Below, piece by piece: positions 24,863-35,346 of a stretch of DNA of 64,000 bases (positions are counted from its first letter, which is position 1; every line of letters begins with the position of its first letter). This DNA comes from an uncultured Lachnoclostridium sp. (GTDB lineage Bacteria; Bacillota; Clostridia; Lachnospirales; Lachnospiraceae). The position numbers and the translations under genes were made by a program. The stretch lies in NCBI GenBank assembly GCA_944381625.1, contig CALWLW010000002.1, positions 1 to 64,000 of the forward strand. The letters are read 5' to 3'. Below the pieces are notes generated by a model. It was not told the origin of the DNA. It was given only the letters and a program-made list of their open reading frames with translations, and did no database searches.

Positions 24863-26574
24863 TGGAAAAACAGTCTGAAAAAGAGGTCCTGTATCATAGA
24901 TTGTTGGCGCAGAAAGAGCGATGTAAGAATCTGAAGGAGTATACGTTGGAATACTATGTGGACTGTCTGCTGAAGCTCTACAAAGAGTTTGACAAAGTGG
25001 AGCGCACAGATCTGCTCTTTTATCTTAATGAGATGATCGATTCCGCGGTATCGCTGGTGATAAAGCATTTTCTCCACCGCCTGGATGAGTATTTCAACAC
25101 GGAGGGCGTGAGCGAGAAAGCCAGGATCCTGAAGGACATCAAGATCTCCGTGGAGGATTTCAACGAGGTCTGGGAGACGCTGATCTTGTCTTCCAATGTG
25201 GCTGACCATATGCTAATTCAGTCGGCGCCCATCGAGCCCAATATTCGTACGGTTCCGATTAAGCTCTGCGCATATTATGCCCGGCTGCTGAACGATATGG
25301 CGGAGCTCTATCAAAATAACCAGGATGAGGGGAAGGGCTATGCGTTCTTCGTTTATCCGTCTCTGGGGATTCGTCCGGAAGCCCGTCTTTTATTTATGGG
25401 AATGCGCAAAAGAGGAAAGGTGGGTATTGTCCGTATCCCTGAAAAGGATATGGAGGACGTTTCCTACGTAAGATTGTTGATACTGCATGAATTTTTCCAT
25501 ATCCTCCCTGGGTCGGTGCTGAGAAGCCGCAGAGAGCGGGCGGTTTTTATGGCGAAAATTCTACTGTACGATATCTGCGCCCAGCTGCTGGCAGGAGTGG
25601 ACCTGGGAAAAGAAATTGAGAGAAAAGATATAGAGAAATATTTGTTTGAGGGAGTCATAACTGAGATCGAAGAAAAATTCAGGAACAAAGGGCCGGAGGA
25701 TCGGTGCTTCTACAGTACGGAGATTTCAGAGACATATACGGACTGCTTTATTAAGTGCGTTAAACAGCTGCTTGGGAGAGATGTAAAGGGGCTTCGGAAA
25801 GAACTGATTCCTGATGAGCGACTGGACAGCTTCGAGAAATATATGGAGTCCATGGACTGGACGCAGGACACATACAATACCATATCTAATAATATTTTGG
25901 ATATAATGGCAAGGCGGACGATTTATAAGAACTGCTTATTTTACATGGAGATATTCAGAGAGGTCTTTGCTGACCTGCTCAGCATTTGGTGTCTGCGCTC
26001 CGGGCCTGAGGATTATTTTGCTTCCTTTCGCTACCGGCCTCAAGTGAAGGGCGATTTTTACAGGAAGCCCGACCTGTATCTGCGGGTCTGCCTCGTGCTT
26101 CAGATCATGAGCGAGGAGGAAGCTTCCGGCTATCTGGATGAGGATCTTTTAAAAAAATGGAGAAGTTGGAGAGTTGTTCAGCTGGGTCGGATGGATCAGA
26201 CGAAGCTGGAGGACCAGTCTGATTTGGTGGTCTCATTTGTCAACGAGGCCTTGACTTTTTTGGGATATATACTCGGTCAGAGAAAGGCCGGGGATGAGCC
26301 TCCAGCCCTGGAAGGGCCGGAGGCCGACCGCCGTATCTATACGCTGCCCAATAAAAACATATGGAATAATTATATGGCTTATTTTCGGGTCTGCAGGAAT
26401 AAATACCGGGAGTTTGAGCACGACCATGCGGATAAGATCGAAGAATTACGCAGTCGGTACTCCCTGACCCCGGATCGATCTAATGCGGAACTGCTTATGG
26501 AGATCAGCCAGAGAATCTGGGAACAGAGAAGCGGGGAGCGTGCTGACAGCAAAGCACCAATGGGGATGTATTGA
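24859..26574 (+). CDS. Putative zinc metalloprotease (HExxH) of an unknown cassette
   Basis: Protein of 571 residues without a membrane helix or signal peptide. The middle has LLILHEFFHILPG, a zinc-protease HExxH motif at residues 210-214. About 155 residues later EVFADLLSIW (E368 to D372) offers the ExxAD-type third ligand seen in many gluzincin-like peptidases. The N-terminal 130 residues are helical. I cannot place it in a named family. It overlaps the upstream gene by 4 bases and is the third gene of an operon with a membrane protein and a barrel-like protein. This context suggests regulated proteolysis near the membrane, or a conflict system. Its stop codon overlaps the -35 box of the next gene. 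Confidence 0.65.
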   Translation: MMEKQSEKEVLYHRLLAQKERCKNLKEYTLEYYVDCLLKLYKEFDKVERTDLLFYLNEMIDSAVSLVIKHFLHRLDEYFNTEGVSEKARILKDIKISVEDFNEVWETLILSSNVADHMLIQSAPIEPNIRTVPIKLCAYYARLLNDMAELYQNNQDEGKGYAFFVYPSLGIRPEARLLFMGMRKRGKVGIVRIPEKDMEDVSYVRLLILHEFFHILPGSVLRSRRERAVFMAKILLYDICAQLLAGVDLGKEIERKDIEKYLFEGVITEIEEKFRNKGPEDRCFYSTEISETYTDCFIKCVKQLLGRDVKGLRKELIPDERLDSFEKYMESMDWTQDTYNTISNNILDIMARRTIYKNCLFYMEIFREVFADLLSIWCLRSGPEDYFASFRYRPQVKGDFYRKPDLYLRVCLVLQIMSEEEASGYLDEDLLKKWRSWRVVQLGRMDQTKLEDQSDLVVSFVNEALTFLGYILGQRKAGDEPPALEGPEADRRIYTLPNKNIWNNYMAYFRVCRNKYREFEHDHADKIEELRSRYSLTPDRSNAELLMEISQRIWEQRSGERADSKAPMGMY

Positions 26575-26599
26575 CTTAAAAATATCCAGGTGCTATAAT
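26571..26599 (+). promoter_or_regulatory. Strong promoter of the 65-residue protein gene
   Basis: TTGACT (26571-26576) and TATAAT (26594-26599) with exact 17-base spacing, overlapping the stop codon of the metalloprotease gene. Transcription would start near 26606, which rules out the ATG at 26598 as a start on this transcript. Confidence 0.8.
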
Positions 26600-26648
26600 G
26601 CCCGTAAAATGGGTGGATTTTAGCTGTGAAAGGAGGGGGCCGGAAAAA

Positions 26649-26846
26649 GTGGAAGCAACCAGGAGAGCAGAGGAACAGTACCGTGACAGTATCATAGAGA
26701 GGATAAGGCCGATAAAAGGACCGATCGTCTCTTTTGAACGGCAGAGGAGTGATATGTATCTGGATGAAACAAAAAATCTGGAATATTATTGTGACTGCAG
26801 ATTCGATGACAATCCGTCAGAATTGTTTGAGAGTATCAGCTTTTAA
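26649..26846 (+). CDS. Small protein of 65 residues, function unknown
   Basis: The frame is open from ATG 26598, but that ATG lies in the -10 box. GTG 26649 is preceded by AAAGGAGGGGG about 9 bases away, so it is the likely start. The product has a charged helical N-terminal half (RRAEEQYRDSIIERIRPI) and an acidic C-terminal half with two cysteines (YYCDCRFDDNPSELF). It has its own strong promoter although it follows the metalloprotease operon directly; this would allow high constant supply, as for an antitoxin, inhibitor or substrate of the protease. That role is speculation. A hairpin follows. Confidence 0.6.
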   Translation: MEATRRAEEQYRDSIIERIRPIKGPIVSFERQRSDMYLDETKNLEYYCDCRFDDNPSELFESISF

Positions 26847-26872
26847 AAGAATAAGCAAGCGGAACTGTGACA

Positions 26873-26919
26873 CAGGCGGCGCGCTTGATCTCCATGATGG
26901 AGGTTGAGAACGCCGCCTG
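26873..26919. terminator. Hairpin between converging genes
   Basis: CAGGCGGCG (26873-26881) pairs with CGCCGCCTG (26911-26919), with an inner CTCC/GGAG stem. It could end the small-protein transcript on the plus strand and pyrG on the minus strand. T-rich sequence follows about 20 bases later on the plus side. Confidence 0.55.
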
Positions 26920-26943
26920 CGGGTTTATCTGAATATTTTTATT

Positions 26944-28548
26944 TTACTGCCTCTTGTCCACTGCCGCTTTCACAAACCCTGCGAACAGGGGATGGGGACG
27001 GTTGGGCCGGGACTTGAGTTCCGGGTGGGCCTGGGTTGCCAGGAAGAAGGGATGGTCCTTCAGTTCGATCATCTCCACGATCCGCCCGTCGGGGGAGAGG
27101 CCGGACAGGGTCATGCCCTTTTCCGTCAGCAGGGCGCGGAAATCATTGTTGACCTCATAGCGGTGGCGGTGGCGCTCGTGGATCAGCTCCTGGCCGTAGA
27201 GCTCATAGGCTTTGGTGGACTTGTCCAGGACGCAGGGGCAGGAGCCCAGGCGCAGGGTGCCGCCGATGTCCTCCACGCCGTTCTGGTCCGGCATCAGGGC
27301 GATGACCGGGTAGGGGGTGGACGGGTCCAGTTCGATGCTGTGGGCGCCGGCCAGTCCCGCCGCATGGCGGGCGTATTCCACGATGGCAAGCTGCATGCCC
27401 AGGCACAGGCCCAGGAACGGGATCTTATGCTCCCGGGCGTACTGGATGGCGTTGATCTTGCCCTCAATGCCCCGGTCGCCGAAGCCGCCCGGAACCAGGA
27501 CGCCGCTCACGCCGTCCAGGAGTTCTCCCACATTTTCCGGTGTCACCAGCTCGGAATCGATCCATTTGATGTTGACGACGGCACGGTTGGCGATGCCCCC
27601 GTGCTTGAGCGCTTCCACCACGGAGATGTAGGCGTCGTGGAGCTGGATGTATTTGCCCACCAGGGCGACCGTTACCTCGGTCACCGGATGGCGCAGTTTG
27701 TTCACCATCTCGATCCAGTCGGTAAGATCCGGTTCGGGACAGGGCAGGTTCAGGCATTCGCAGACCACCTGGGCCAGATGCTCCTCCTCCATGGCCAGCG
27801 GCGCTTCGTAGAGATATTCCACGTCCAGGTTCTGCAGTACATGCTCTTTGGGCACGTTGCAGAACAGGGAGATCTTGTCCTTGATCCCCCGTTCCAGGGG
27901 CAGCTCCGTGCGGCACACGATGACGTCGGGCTGGATGCCCATGCCCTGCAGGGCTTTGACGGAAGCCTGGGTGGGCTTCGTCTTCATCTCCCCGGAAGCC
28001 TTCAGGTAGGGGATCAGCGTCACATGGATGAGAGCGGCGTTCTCGCGGCCCACCTCATGCTGGAACTGGCGGATGGCCTCCAGGAAGGGCTGGCTCTCAA
28101 TGTCGCCCACCGTGCCGCCGATCTCGATGATGGCGATATGCATGTCGTCGGAGGTGTAATTGCGGTAGAAACGGTTCTTGATCTCGTTGGTGATGTGAGG
28201 GATGACCTGGACCGTGCCGCCGCCGTAGTCGCCGCGACGCTCCTTCTGGAGTACGCTCCAGTACACCTTTCCCGTGGTCACGTTGGAGTTCCGGTCCAGG
28301 TTCTCGTCGATGAAACGCTCGTAATGCCCCAGATCCAGGTCGGTCTCGGTGCCGTCGTCGGTGACGAAGACCTCCCCGTGCTGAACCGGATTCATAGTGC
28401 CCGGGTCGATGTTGATATACGGATCGAATTTCTGCATGGTGATTTTATAGCCGCGGGCTTTCAGAAGACGGCCCAGGGAAGCTGCCGTGATCCCTTTTCC
28501 CAGGCCCGATACGACGCCTCCGGTGACAAATACATATTTTACTGGCAT
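26944..28548 (-). CDS. pyrG: CTP synthase
   Basis: Cytoplasmic enzyme of 534 residues, the usual length. It aminates UTP to CTP using ATP and glutamine. The start [20 protein letters not shown] is the synthetase P-loop region; [21 protein letters not shown] and the C-terminal glutamine amidotransferase nucleophile motif FLGLCLGMQ are all present. ATG 28548 has a GGAGAG site. A terminator-like hairpin lies between the upstream DUF1846 gene and pyrG. Because any promoter must be either in the 33 bases after the hairpin or before it, the hairpin might also serve as an attenuator, but I see no GGG initiation site of the Bacillus type. Confidence 0.97.
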   Translation of the reverse strand: MPVKYVFVTGGVVSGLGKGITAASLGRLLKARGYKITMQKFDPYINIDPGTMNPVQHGEVFVTDDGTETDLDLGHYERFIDENLDRNSNVTTGKVYWSVLQKERRGDYGGGTVQVIPHITNEIKNRFYRNYTSDDMHIAIIEIGGTVGDIESQPFLEAIRQFQHEVGRENAALIHVTLIPYLKASGEMKTKPTQASVKALQGMGIQPDVIVCRTELPLERGIKDKISLFCNVPKEHVLQNLDVEYLYEAPLAMEEEHLAQVVCECLNLPCPEPDLTDWIEMVNKLRHPVTEVTVALVGKYIQLHDAYISVVEALKHGGIANRAVVNIKWIDSELVTPENVGELLDGVSGVLVPGGFGDRGIEGKINAIQYAREHKIPFLGLCLGMQLAIVEYARHAAGLAGAHSIELDPSTPYPVIALMPDQNGVEDIGGTLRLGSCPCVLDKSTKAYELYGQELIHERHRHRYEVNNDFRALLTEKGMTLSGLSPDGRIVEMIELKDHPFFLATQAHPELKSRPNRPHPLFAGFVKAAVDKRQ

Positions 28549-28581
28549 GATGATCTCTCCTTCTTGGTTTGTGGTTTATAT

Positions 28582-28627
28582 AAAAAGAGAGCAAAAGGCC
28601 TCGCGGATGGGAGCGCCTTTGCTCTCT
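28582..28627 (-). terminator. Terminator or attenuator upstream of pyrG
   Basis: Read on the minus strand, AGAGAGCAAAGGC (28627-28615) pairs with GCC-TTTT-GCTCTCT (28599-28586, one bulged base), followed by TTTT. It lies after the DUF1846 gene and 34 bases before pyrG. A possible promoter on the same strand (CTGCAC, 17 bases, TATATT) lies before the stem. Confidence 0.7.
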
Positions 28628-28724
28628 TTCGTTATCTGATACAATATAATATAGGAAATGCTCCTGTGCAGGCCGCATCCGTCCTTTCCTGCGGGAACTG
28701 GCTTGCTTTCTCCTGCGGCGGGCG

Positions 28725-30209
28725 TTACCGGTGGTACAGCGCCTGGGACTGATAGGAAGGCTCGCAGGTCAGGTTCACGCCCAGCTTGCGGAAGACCCCG
28801 GTGTCCACCTGGGACAGAATCACGCTGGAATGGACCTCAGAACCCTGCAGGTTCTGCAGCTGATCCATGGCGCGCTTCGCCAGCTCGTCGGTGGCGGCGC
28901 AGATGGACAATGCGATCAGCACCTCGTCCGTGTGGAGGCGGGGATTCTTATTATGCAGATGCGACACCTTCAGAGCCTGGATGGGCTCGATGATGGTGGG
29001 CGCGATCAGTTTCACATCGTCGTCGATGCCGGCCAGTACCTTCAGCGCATTCAGAAGCAGGGCAGAAGCGGCTCCCAGAAGGGCGCTGGTCTTGCCGGTG
29101 ATGATGCGTCCGTCGGGCAGTTCGATGGCCGCGGCCGGTTCCTGAGTGGTCTCGGCCTTCAGGTTGGCGGCGCTGATCACGGGCCGGTCGGCCGCGCTGA
29201 TGCCCGCCTGCTTCATAAGCAGCTCGATCTTCATGATCTGCGCATCGGTGGCCGTTCCCTGACGCTTCAGGCACAGGGTCTGGTAATACCGGCGGATGAT
29301 CTCCTGGCAGGCGGCCTCCTGTACGGCTTCGTCGTCGCAGATGCCGTAGCCCGCCATATTGACGCCCATGTCCGTGGGGGATTTGTAAGGGCATTCGCCC
29401 ATGATGGTCTCGAAGATCGCCTTCAGCACCGGAAATACCTCCACGTCCCGGTTGTAGTTGATGGCGGTGCTGCCGTAGGCTTCCAGGTGGAACGGGTCGA
29501 TCATGTTCACATCGTCCAGATCCGCCGTGGCGGCTTCATAGGCCAGGTTGACCGGGTGCTTCAGCGGGATGTTCCAGATGGGGAAGGTCTCGTATTTGGC
29601 GTATCCGGCCTGGATGCCCCGTTTGTACTCATGATAGAGCTGGGACAGGCAGGTGGCCATCTTGCCGCTGCCGGGTCCCGGCGCGGTGATGACGACCAGG
29701 GAGCGGGACGTCTCTATGTATTCGTTGCGTCCGTAGCCCTCGTCGCTGACGATGTAGGATACATTATAAGGATAGCCTTCAATGGGGTAGTGGCGGTAGA
29801 CCTTGACGCCCAGGGCTTCCAGCTTCCGCTGATAGGCTGCGGCGCTGGGCTGCCCGGCGTACTGGGTCAGGCACACGCTGCCCACGTACAGGCCGTAGTC
29901 CCGGAAAGTGTCGATCAGGCGCAGCACGTCCATGTCGTAGGTGATCCCCAGGTCGGAACGCACCTTGCTCTTCTCGATGTCCGCCGCGTTGATCACGATG
30001 ATGATCTCCGCCTGATCCTTCAGCTGCACCAGCATGTTGATCTTGCTGTCCGGCTTGAAGCCCGGCAGCACTCTGGAGGCGTGGTAATCGTCGAAAAGCT
30101 TGCCGCCAAATTCCAGATAGAGTTTGCCGCCAAAGCTCTGGATCCGTTCCCGGATCTTCTCAGACTGCATTTTCAGATATTTATCATTGTCAAAACCAGT
30201 TTTTTTCAT
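28725..30209 (-). CDS. DUF1846 family protein
   Basis: Cytoplasmic protein of 494 residues, the full length for DUF1846. The start [23 protein letters not shown], the [37 protein letters not shown] region and [24 protein letters not shown] (P-loop-like) identify the family. Its biochemical role is not established, although the fold has a nucleotide-binding appearance. I chose ATG 30209, preceded by GGAGG; the frame extends to 30251. A TTGATT-17-TATGAT promoter lies upstream, divergent from ftsH. Confidence 0.93.
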   Translation of the reverse strand: MKKTGFDNDKYLKMQSEKIRERIQSFGGKLYLEFGGKLFDDYHASRVLPGFKPDSKINMLVQLKDQAEIIIVINAADIEKSKVRSDLGITYDMDVLRLIDTFRDYGLYVGSVCLTQYAGQPSAAAYQRKLEALGVKVYRHYPIEGYPYNVSYIVSDEGYGRNEYIETSRSLVVITAPGPGSGKMATCLSQLYHEYKRGIQAGYAKYETFPIWNIPLKHPVNLAYEAATADLDDVNMIDPFHLEAYGSTAINYNRDVEVFPVLKAIFETIMGECPYKSPTDMGVNMAGYGICDDEAVQEAACQEIIRRYYQTLCLKRQGTATDAQIMKIELLMKQAGISAADRPVISAANLKAETTQEPAAAIELPDGRIITGKTSALLGAASALLLNALKVLAGIDDDVKLIAPTIIEPIQALKVSHLHNKNPRLHTDEVLIALSICAATDELAKRAMDQLQNLQGSEVHSSVILSQVDTGVFRKLGVNLTCEPSYQSQALYHR

Positions 30210-30242
30210 GTGAGCCTCCGTAAAAAGCAAATATCTTTCCCT

Positions 30243-30271
30243 ATCATACAAAAAATGCAGGGCAAAATCAA
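30243..30271 (-). promoter_or_regulatory. Promoter of the DUF1846 gene
   Basis: On the minus strand TTGATT (30271-30266) and TATGAT (30248-30243), 17 bases apart. Confidence 0.65.
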
Positions 30272-30335
30272 TGGATTTATCGCCGAAATTTATATTTATT
30301 TAAGAAAATGGACTTCCGAAATTCACAAAGGCGTA

Positions 30336-30364
30336 TTGATTTATATTTGAAGGTTTACTATAAT
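30336..30364 (+). promoter_or_regulatory. Promoter of ftsH
   Basis: TTGATT (30336-30341) and a consensus TATAAT (30359-30364), 17 bases apart, 29 bases before the ATG. Confidence 0.75.
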
Positions 30365-30393
30365 AAAGTGTGCTATGCGCAAGGAGGAAAAAG

Positions 30394-32307
30394 ATGAATA
30401 ACAACATGACTCCAAATAACAATAATGGAGACAAAGATAATAAAGGCCCCGGTAATTCCGGGAACAGACAGAACATCCTGATGTTCTTTATTTTAGTGGC
30501 TGCGGCGTTTCTGGTGTTTACGTTTCTGCAGCAGAAATTCTCCGAGGCTACGACCCGGGAGGTTACCTACAACGAATTTCTGGATATGCTGGAGGCGGGC
30601 GAGATAGCCAAGGTGGAGGACACCTACAGCACCTGGAAGATCACCCCCAAGGATCAGCCTTTCGGGGAAAATGGCATCGAGCTTACTTATTATACAGGCA
30701 AGATGGACGATCCGGATCTGCTCGCTCTGATGGAAGAGCAGGATATTGAGATCATTCCGTATATACCGGATGCCATGTCGTCCATTATCTATCAGATTCT
30801 GTCCATCGTACTGCCCATCCTTCTGATGCTCCTGGCTTTCAACTTTCTCATGCGGCGTGTGGGCGGCGGAGGCATGATGGGCGTGGGCAAGAGCAAGGCC
30901 AAGGTCTATATCGAGAAGGAGACCGGCGTCACGTTCAAAGATGTGGCCGGAGAAGAAGAGGCCAAGGAATCTTTGGTAGAGGTGGTGGATTTCCTCCACA
31001 ATCCGGGGAAATACACGGAGATCGGGGCCAAGCTGCCCAAAGGTGCCCTGCTGGTGGGCCCGCCCGGTACCGGCAAGACGCTGTTAGCCAAGGCGGTGGC
31101 AGGAGAGGCTCACGTGCCGTTCTTCTCCCTGGCCGGGTCGGATTTTGTGGAGATGTTCGTGGGCGTGGGCGCGTCCCGTGTCCGCGACCTGTTTGAAGAA
31201 GCCAAGAAAAATGCGCCGTGTATCATCTTTATCGACGAGATCGATGCCATCGGCAAGAGCCGGGATTCCCGCCTGGGCGGCAACGACGAGCGGGAGCAGA
31301 CGCTGAACCAGCTTCTGGCCGAGATGGACGGATTTGACAGCAACAAAGCCTGCATCGTGCTGGCGGCCACCAACCGTCCGGAGATTCTGGACCAGGCGCT
31401 TCTGCGTCCGGGACGTTTCGACCGCAGGATCATCGTGGAGCGCCCGGACCTGAAGGGACGCGTGGAGATCCTGAAGGTGCATTCCAAGAACGTGAAGATG
31501 GACGAGACCGTGGATCTGGAAGCGCTGGGCCTGGCCACCAGCGGTGCGGTGGGCGCGGATCTGGCCAATATGATCAACGAGGCCGCGATCCTGGCTGTGA
31601 AGAACGGCAGGAAGGCCATCTGCCAGAAGGATCTGTTCGAGGCCATGGAAGTGGTGCTCATGGGCAAGGAGAAGAAGGACCGGATCCTCAGTACGGAAGA
31701 GCGGAAGATCGTCTCTTACCATGAGGTGGGCCACGCGCTGGTGAGCGCCCTGCAGAAAGACGCGGAGCCGGTGCAGAAGATCACCATCGTACCCCGTACC
31801 ATGGGCGCGCTGGGCTACGTGCTCCAGACGCCGGAGGAAGAGAAATACCTGCTGAGCAAGAAGGAGATCGAAGCGCGGCTGGTGGTCTGCCTGGGCGGAC
31901 GGGCGGCTGAAGAGATCGTCTTCGAGACGGTGACCACTGGAGCTTCCAACGACATCGAGCAGGCCACCCGCCTGGCCAGGGCCATGGTGACCCAGTACGG
32001 CATGTCGGAGAAATTCGGCCTGATCGGGCTGGAGACCAGAGAGAGCATGTACCTGAACAACGGCACCGTGCTCAACTGCAGCGACCAGACGGCCACGGAC
32101 GTGGACAGCGAGGTCATGCGGATTCTCAGGGAATCCTACGAGGAAGCCAAACGTCTTCTGCTGGAGAACCGGGAATGTCTGGACAAGATCGCGGATTTCC
32201 TGATCGAGAAGGAATCCATCACCGGTAAGGAATTCATGGAGATCCTCCGCAAAGTGCGGGAGGATCAGGAAGAATATCATCAGGAAGAGCTGATATTCGC
32301 AGAATAG
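30394..32307 (+). CDS. ftsH: ATP-dependent zinc metalloprotease FtsH
   Basis: Membrane-bound hexameric AAA+ protease of 637 residues that degrades misassembled membrane proteins and regulatory proteins. After an Asn-rich start there is a first membrane helix (about 29-49), a short extracellular domain and a second helix (about 132-155). The AAA module has Walker A GPPGTGKT (222-229), Walker [12 protein letters not shown] and the arginine-rich [11 protein letters not shown]. The protease zinc site is HEVGH (443-447), with the distal Asp in the [12 protein letters not shown] region. ATG 30394 follows AAGGAGG. It has its own promoter and a strong terminator after the stop. Confidence 0.98.
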   Translation: MNNNMTPNNNNGDKDNKGPGNSGNRQNILMFFILVAAAFLVFTFLQQKFSEATTREVTYNEFLDMLEAGEIAKVEDTYSTWKITPKDQPFGENGIELTYYTGKMDDPDLLALMEEQDIEIIPYIPDAMSSIIYQILSIVLPILLMLLAFNFLMRRVGGGGMMGVGKSKAKVYIEKETGVTFKDVAGEEEAKESLVEVVDFLHNPGKYTEIGAKLPKGALLVGPPGTGKTLLAKAVAGEAHVPFFSLAGSDFVEMFVGVGASRVRDLFEEAKKNAPCIIFIDEIDAIGKSRDSRLGGNDEREQTLNQLLAEMDGFDSNKACIVLAATNRPEILDQALLRPGRFDRRIIVERPDLKGRVEILKVHSKNVKMDETVDLEALGLATSGAVGADLANMINEAAILAVKNGRKAICQKDLFEAMEVVLMGKEKKDRILSTEERKIVSYHEVGHALVSALQKDAEPVQKITIVPRTMGALGYVLQTPEEEKYLLSKKEIEARLVVCLGGRAAEEIVFETVTTGASNDIEQATRLARAMVTQYGMSEKFGLIGLETRESMYLNNGTVLNCSDQTATDVDSEVMRILRESYEEAKRLLLENRECLDKIADFLIEKESITGKEFMEILRKVREDQEEYHQEELIFAE

Positions 32308-32362
32308 TACGTCGCTGCCGGCGGGACTGCCCGCGGACAGCAGTCATCATACAGGAAGAGAG

Positions 32363-32389
32363 CGGGGCCTGGAGCGGGGCCCCGTTTTT
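32363..32389 (+). terminator. Intrinsic terminator after ftsH
   Basis: CGGGGCC (32363-32369) and GGCCCCG (32378-32384) form the stem, followed by TTTTT (32385-32389). Confidence 0.85.
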
Positions 32390-32469
32390 CACAGAGGGCA
32401 GCGGGTAGACATGCCCGCGCGACGGCAAGGATTTTTGCAGGCCCCGAATCCGGCGGGTCAGGAGGATAT

Positions 32470-34287
32470 ATGGCATTTGATATTGAAGAAGAACTGAAAA
32501 AGCTCCCGGCGAAGCCGGGCGTCTATCTGATGCATGACGAGAAAGACACCATCATCTACGTGGGAAAGGCCATCTCCCTGAAAAACCGGGTGCGCCAGTA
32601 TTTCCAGGCCAGCCGGAACCGGGGCGTGAAGATCGACCAGATGGTGTCCCACATCGCCAGGTTCGAGTACATCATCACGGACTCGGAACTGGAGGCGCTG
32701 GTGCTGGAGTGCAATCTGATCAAGGAGCACCGGCCCAAGTACAACACCATGCTCATGGACGACAAGACCTATCCCTTCATCAAGGTGACCGTGCAGGAAG
32801 ACTATCCCAGGGTGCTTTTCTCCCGCCGCATGAGCAAGGATCGGGCCAAATACTTCGGCCCTTACACCAGCGCGGGGGCTGTGAAGGATACCATAGACCT
32901 GATCCACAAGCTGTACGGGATTCGCTCCTGTTCCAGAGCCCTGCCCAAGACCATGGGGAAGGACCGTCCCTGCCTGAATTACCATATCCATCAGTGCCCC
33001 GCTCCCTGCCAGAGCTATATTTCCAAAGAAGCCTACGGGGAGTCGGTGAAGAAAGCCCTGTCCTTCCTGAATGGAAATTATGCCCCGGTGCTGAAGGAAC
33101 TGGAAGAGAAGATGAACCAGGCGTCGGAGGCGCTGGATTTCGAGAAGGCCATCGAATACCGGGAACTTCTGAACAGCGTAAGCCAGATCGCCCAGAAGCA
33201 GAAGATTACCAGCAGTGACATGGGCGACCGGGATATTGTGGCGCTGGCGGCGGAGAAAGAGGACGCGGTGGTGCAGATCTTCTTCGTCCGGGACGGCCGG
33301 CTGATCGGAAGGGATCATTTCTGCGTGCGGATCATGGAAGATGAGAGCCCTCAGGAGGTACTGGGAACCTTCCTGAAACAGTTCTACGCGGGCACGCCCT
33401 ACATTCCCCGCACGATCATGCTCCAGTACGAAGTTCCGGATCAGGAACTGATCCAGGAGTGGCTGACCGGGCGGCGGGGGCAGAAGGTGCACATCCAGGT
33501 GCCCCGGAAGGGGGAGAAAGAGAAGCTGGTGGAGCTGGCCTGCAAGAACGCCCAGATGGTGCTGACCCAGGACCGGGAACGCATCCGCCGGGAGGAAGGC
33601 CGGACCATCGGCGCCATGAAGGAGATCGCGAAGCTTCTGGGCCTGGAGAAACTGGAGCGGGTGGAAGCCTACGACATCTCCAATATCAGCGGCTTCCAGA
33701 CAGTGGGCTCCATGGTGGTGTACGAAAAAGGGCGGCCCAAGCGTTCCGACTACCGGAAATTCCGCATCCGGGGCGTGCAGGGGGCGGACGACTACGCCAG
33801 CATGGAGGAGATGCTGACCAGGCGGCTGTCCCACTATGAAAATTATCCGGATCTGATCATGATGGACGGCGGCAAGGGCCAGGTGAACGTGGCGCTGAGG
33901 GTGATGGAGGCTCTGCAGCTCCAGATTCCGGTGTGCGGCATGGTCAAGGACGACCGCCACCGCACCCGCGGGATCTATTTTCGCAATCAGGAGATCCCCA
34001 TCAGCCGGGACAGCGAGGGCTTCCGGCTGGTGACCAGGATTCAGGATGAGGCGCACCGTTTCGCCATCGAGTATCACCGTTCCCTGCGTAGCAAGGAACA
34101 GGTGCATTCGGTGCTGGACGACATCCCCGGCATCGGCCCGGCCCGGAGAAAGGCGCTGATGAAGGCGTTCCAGACCCTGGAGGATATCCGCGCCGCTGAT
34201 GTGGAGACTCTGGCGTCGGTGGACGGGATGAACGCCAGGGCGGCCGCCCAGGTGTATGAATTTTTCCACGCGGGGGCGGAGGAATAG
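32470..34287 (+). CDS. uvrC: Excinuclease ABC subunit C
   Basis: DNA repair nuclease subunit of 605 residues, normal length. It makes both incisions around bulky lesions with UvrA and UvrB. The N-terminal GIY-YIG domain ([20 protein letters not shown], with [15 protein letters not shown] further on), the UVR motif ([21 protein letters not shown]), the UvrC RNase H-like endonuclease region ([26 protein letters not shown]) and C-terminal helix-hairpin-helix motifs ([13 protein letters not shown]) are all seen. ATG 32470 has AGGAGGA upstream. It begins the uvrC-hprK-glcK block. Confidence 0.97.
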   Translation: MAFDIEEELKKLPAKPGVYLMHDEKDTIIYVGKAISLKNRVRQYFQASRNRGVKIDQMVSHIARFEYIITDSELEALVLECNLIKEHRPKYNTMLMDDKTYPFIKVTVQEDYPRVLFSRRMSKDRAKYFGPYTSAGAVKDTIDLIHKLYGIRSCSRALPKTMGKDRPCLNYHIHQCPAPCQSYISKEAYGESVKKALSFLNGNYAPVLKELEEKMNQASEALDFEKAIEYRELLNSVSQIAQKQKITSSDMGDRDIVALAAEKEDAVVQIFFVRDGRLIGRDHFCVRIMEDESPQEVLGTFLKQFYAGTPYIPRTIMLQYEVPDQELIQEWLTGRRGQKVHIQVPRKGEKEKLVELACKNAQMVLTQDRERIRREEGRTIGAMKEIAKLLGLEKLERVEAYDISNISGFQTVGSMVVYEKGRPKRSDYRKFRIRGVQGADDYASMEEMLTRRLSHYENYPDLIMMDGGKGQVNVALRVMEALQLQIPVCGMVKDDRHRTRGIYFRNQEIPISRDSEGFRLVTRIQDEAHRFAIEYHRSLRSKEQVHSVLDDIPGIGPARRKALMKAFQTLEDIRAADVETLASVDGMNARAAAQVYEFFHAGAEE

Positions 34288-34298
34288 CCTCCAGTTCC

Positions 34299-34327
34299 TT
34301 GAAATCACCGCTGAAAAATGATATGAT
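34299..34327 (+). promoter_or_regulatory. Promoter of hprK-glcK
   Basis: TTGAAA (34299-34304) and TATGAT (34322-34327), 17 bases apart, in the gap after uvrC. Confidence 0.6.
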
Positions 34328-34399
34328 ATTCCCAAATACGGCTGTCCGGGACGCAGACGGGACGGCCGGTAAGACCCCAGGGGAAAAGGAGAACAGAGC

Positions 34400-35329
34400 A
34401 TGCAGAGTGTAACATTGAATAAAATGATCGAAAAGCTGGAACTGAAGAACCTGGTGCCGGAGGTGGAGACGGACGGGATCGAGATCACCAGCCCGGACAT
34501 CAACCGCCCGGCGCTTCAGCTGGCAGGGTATTTCGCCCATTTCGCCAGCGAGCGGGTGCAGATCATCGGATATGTGGAATATACCTATCTGAAGAGCCTG
34601 CCCAGGGTGGAGAAGCTGAACAATTATGAGCGGTTCCTCTCCAGCGAGATTCCGTGCGTGATCTTCTCGTCCAGGACGAAGCCGGACGACGACATGATCG
34701 AACTGGCCCGCAGATACAAGAAGCCGCTTCTGCACAGCGGCCGCACCACCACCTCCCTGATGGCGGAAGTGATCCGCTGGCTGGGCGTGGAACTGGCGCC
34801 CTGCATCTCCATCCACGGCGTGCTGGTGGACGTGTACGGCGAGGGCGTGCTGATCATGGGCGAGAGCGGCATCGGCAAGAGCGAGGCGGCGCTGGAACTG
34901 ATCAAGAGGGGCCACCGCCTGATTACCGACGACGTGGTGGAGATCCACAAGGTGAGCGACGACACGCTGGTGGGTACGGCGCCGGAGATCACCCGCCACT
35001 TCATCGAGCTGAGAGGCATCGGCATCATCGACGTGAAGACCCTGTACGGCGTGGAGAGTGTTAAGGAGACCCAGGGTATCGACATGGTCATCAAGCTGGA
35101 AGAGTGGGACAAGGACAAGGACTACGACCGCCTGGGCCTGAACGAAGAGTACACGGAATTCCTGGGCAACAAGGTGGTATGCCATTCCATCCCCATCCGT
35201 CCGGGCCGTAACCTGGCCATCATCGTGGAATCCGCGGCAGTGAACCACCGTCAGAAGAAGATGGGCTACAACGCGGCGCAGGAGCTGTACCGCAGAGTAC
35301 AGGCGAGCATCGCCAAGAATAAGAAATAA
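34400..35329 (+). CDS. hprK: HPr kinase/phosphorylase
   Basis: Cytoplasmic regulatory enzyme of 309 residues that phosphorylates HPr on Ser46 and removes the phosphate again, controlling carbon catabolite repression. The Walker A is GESGIGKS (154-161), preceded by the HGVLVDVYGEGVLI strand region. HRLITDDVVEI and the signature ELRGIGIIDVKTLYG follow, and the C-terminal helix ends in a lysine-rich tail. ATG 34400 has AAGGAG upstream. A TTGAAA-17-TATGAT promoter precedes it. glcK follows after 17 bases and probably shares the transcript. Confidence 0.97.
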   Translation: MQSVTLNKMIEKLELKNLVPEVETDGIEITSPDINRPALQLAGYFAHFASERVQIIGYVEYTYLKSLPRVEKLNNYERFLSSEIPCVIFSSRTKPDDDMIELARRYKKPLLHSGRTTTSLMAEVIRWLGVELAPCISIHGVLVDVYGEGVLIMGESGIGKSEAALELIKRGHRLITDDVVEIHKVSDDTLVGTAPEITRHFIELRGIGIIDVKTLYGVESVKETQGIDMVIKLEEWDKDKDYDRLGLNEEYTEFLGNKVVCHSIPIRPGRNLAIIVESAAVNHRQKKMGYNAAQELYRRVQASIAKNKK

Positions 35330-35346
35330 TATCGGGGGACGAGACT

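Noticed and set aside
26598..26600. ATG as start of the small protein after the metalloprotease
   Set aside because: It overlaps the TATAAT box of the gene's own promoter; GTG 26649 has the ribosome binding site.
26992..28752. Long plus-strand open frame opposite pyrG
   Set aside because: Its translation has shadow composition, while the minus strand encodes an unmistakable CTP synthase.
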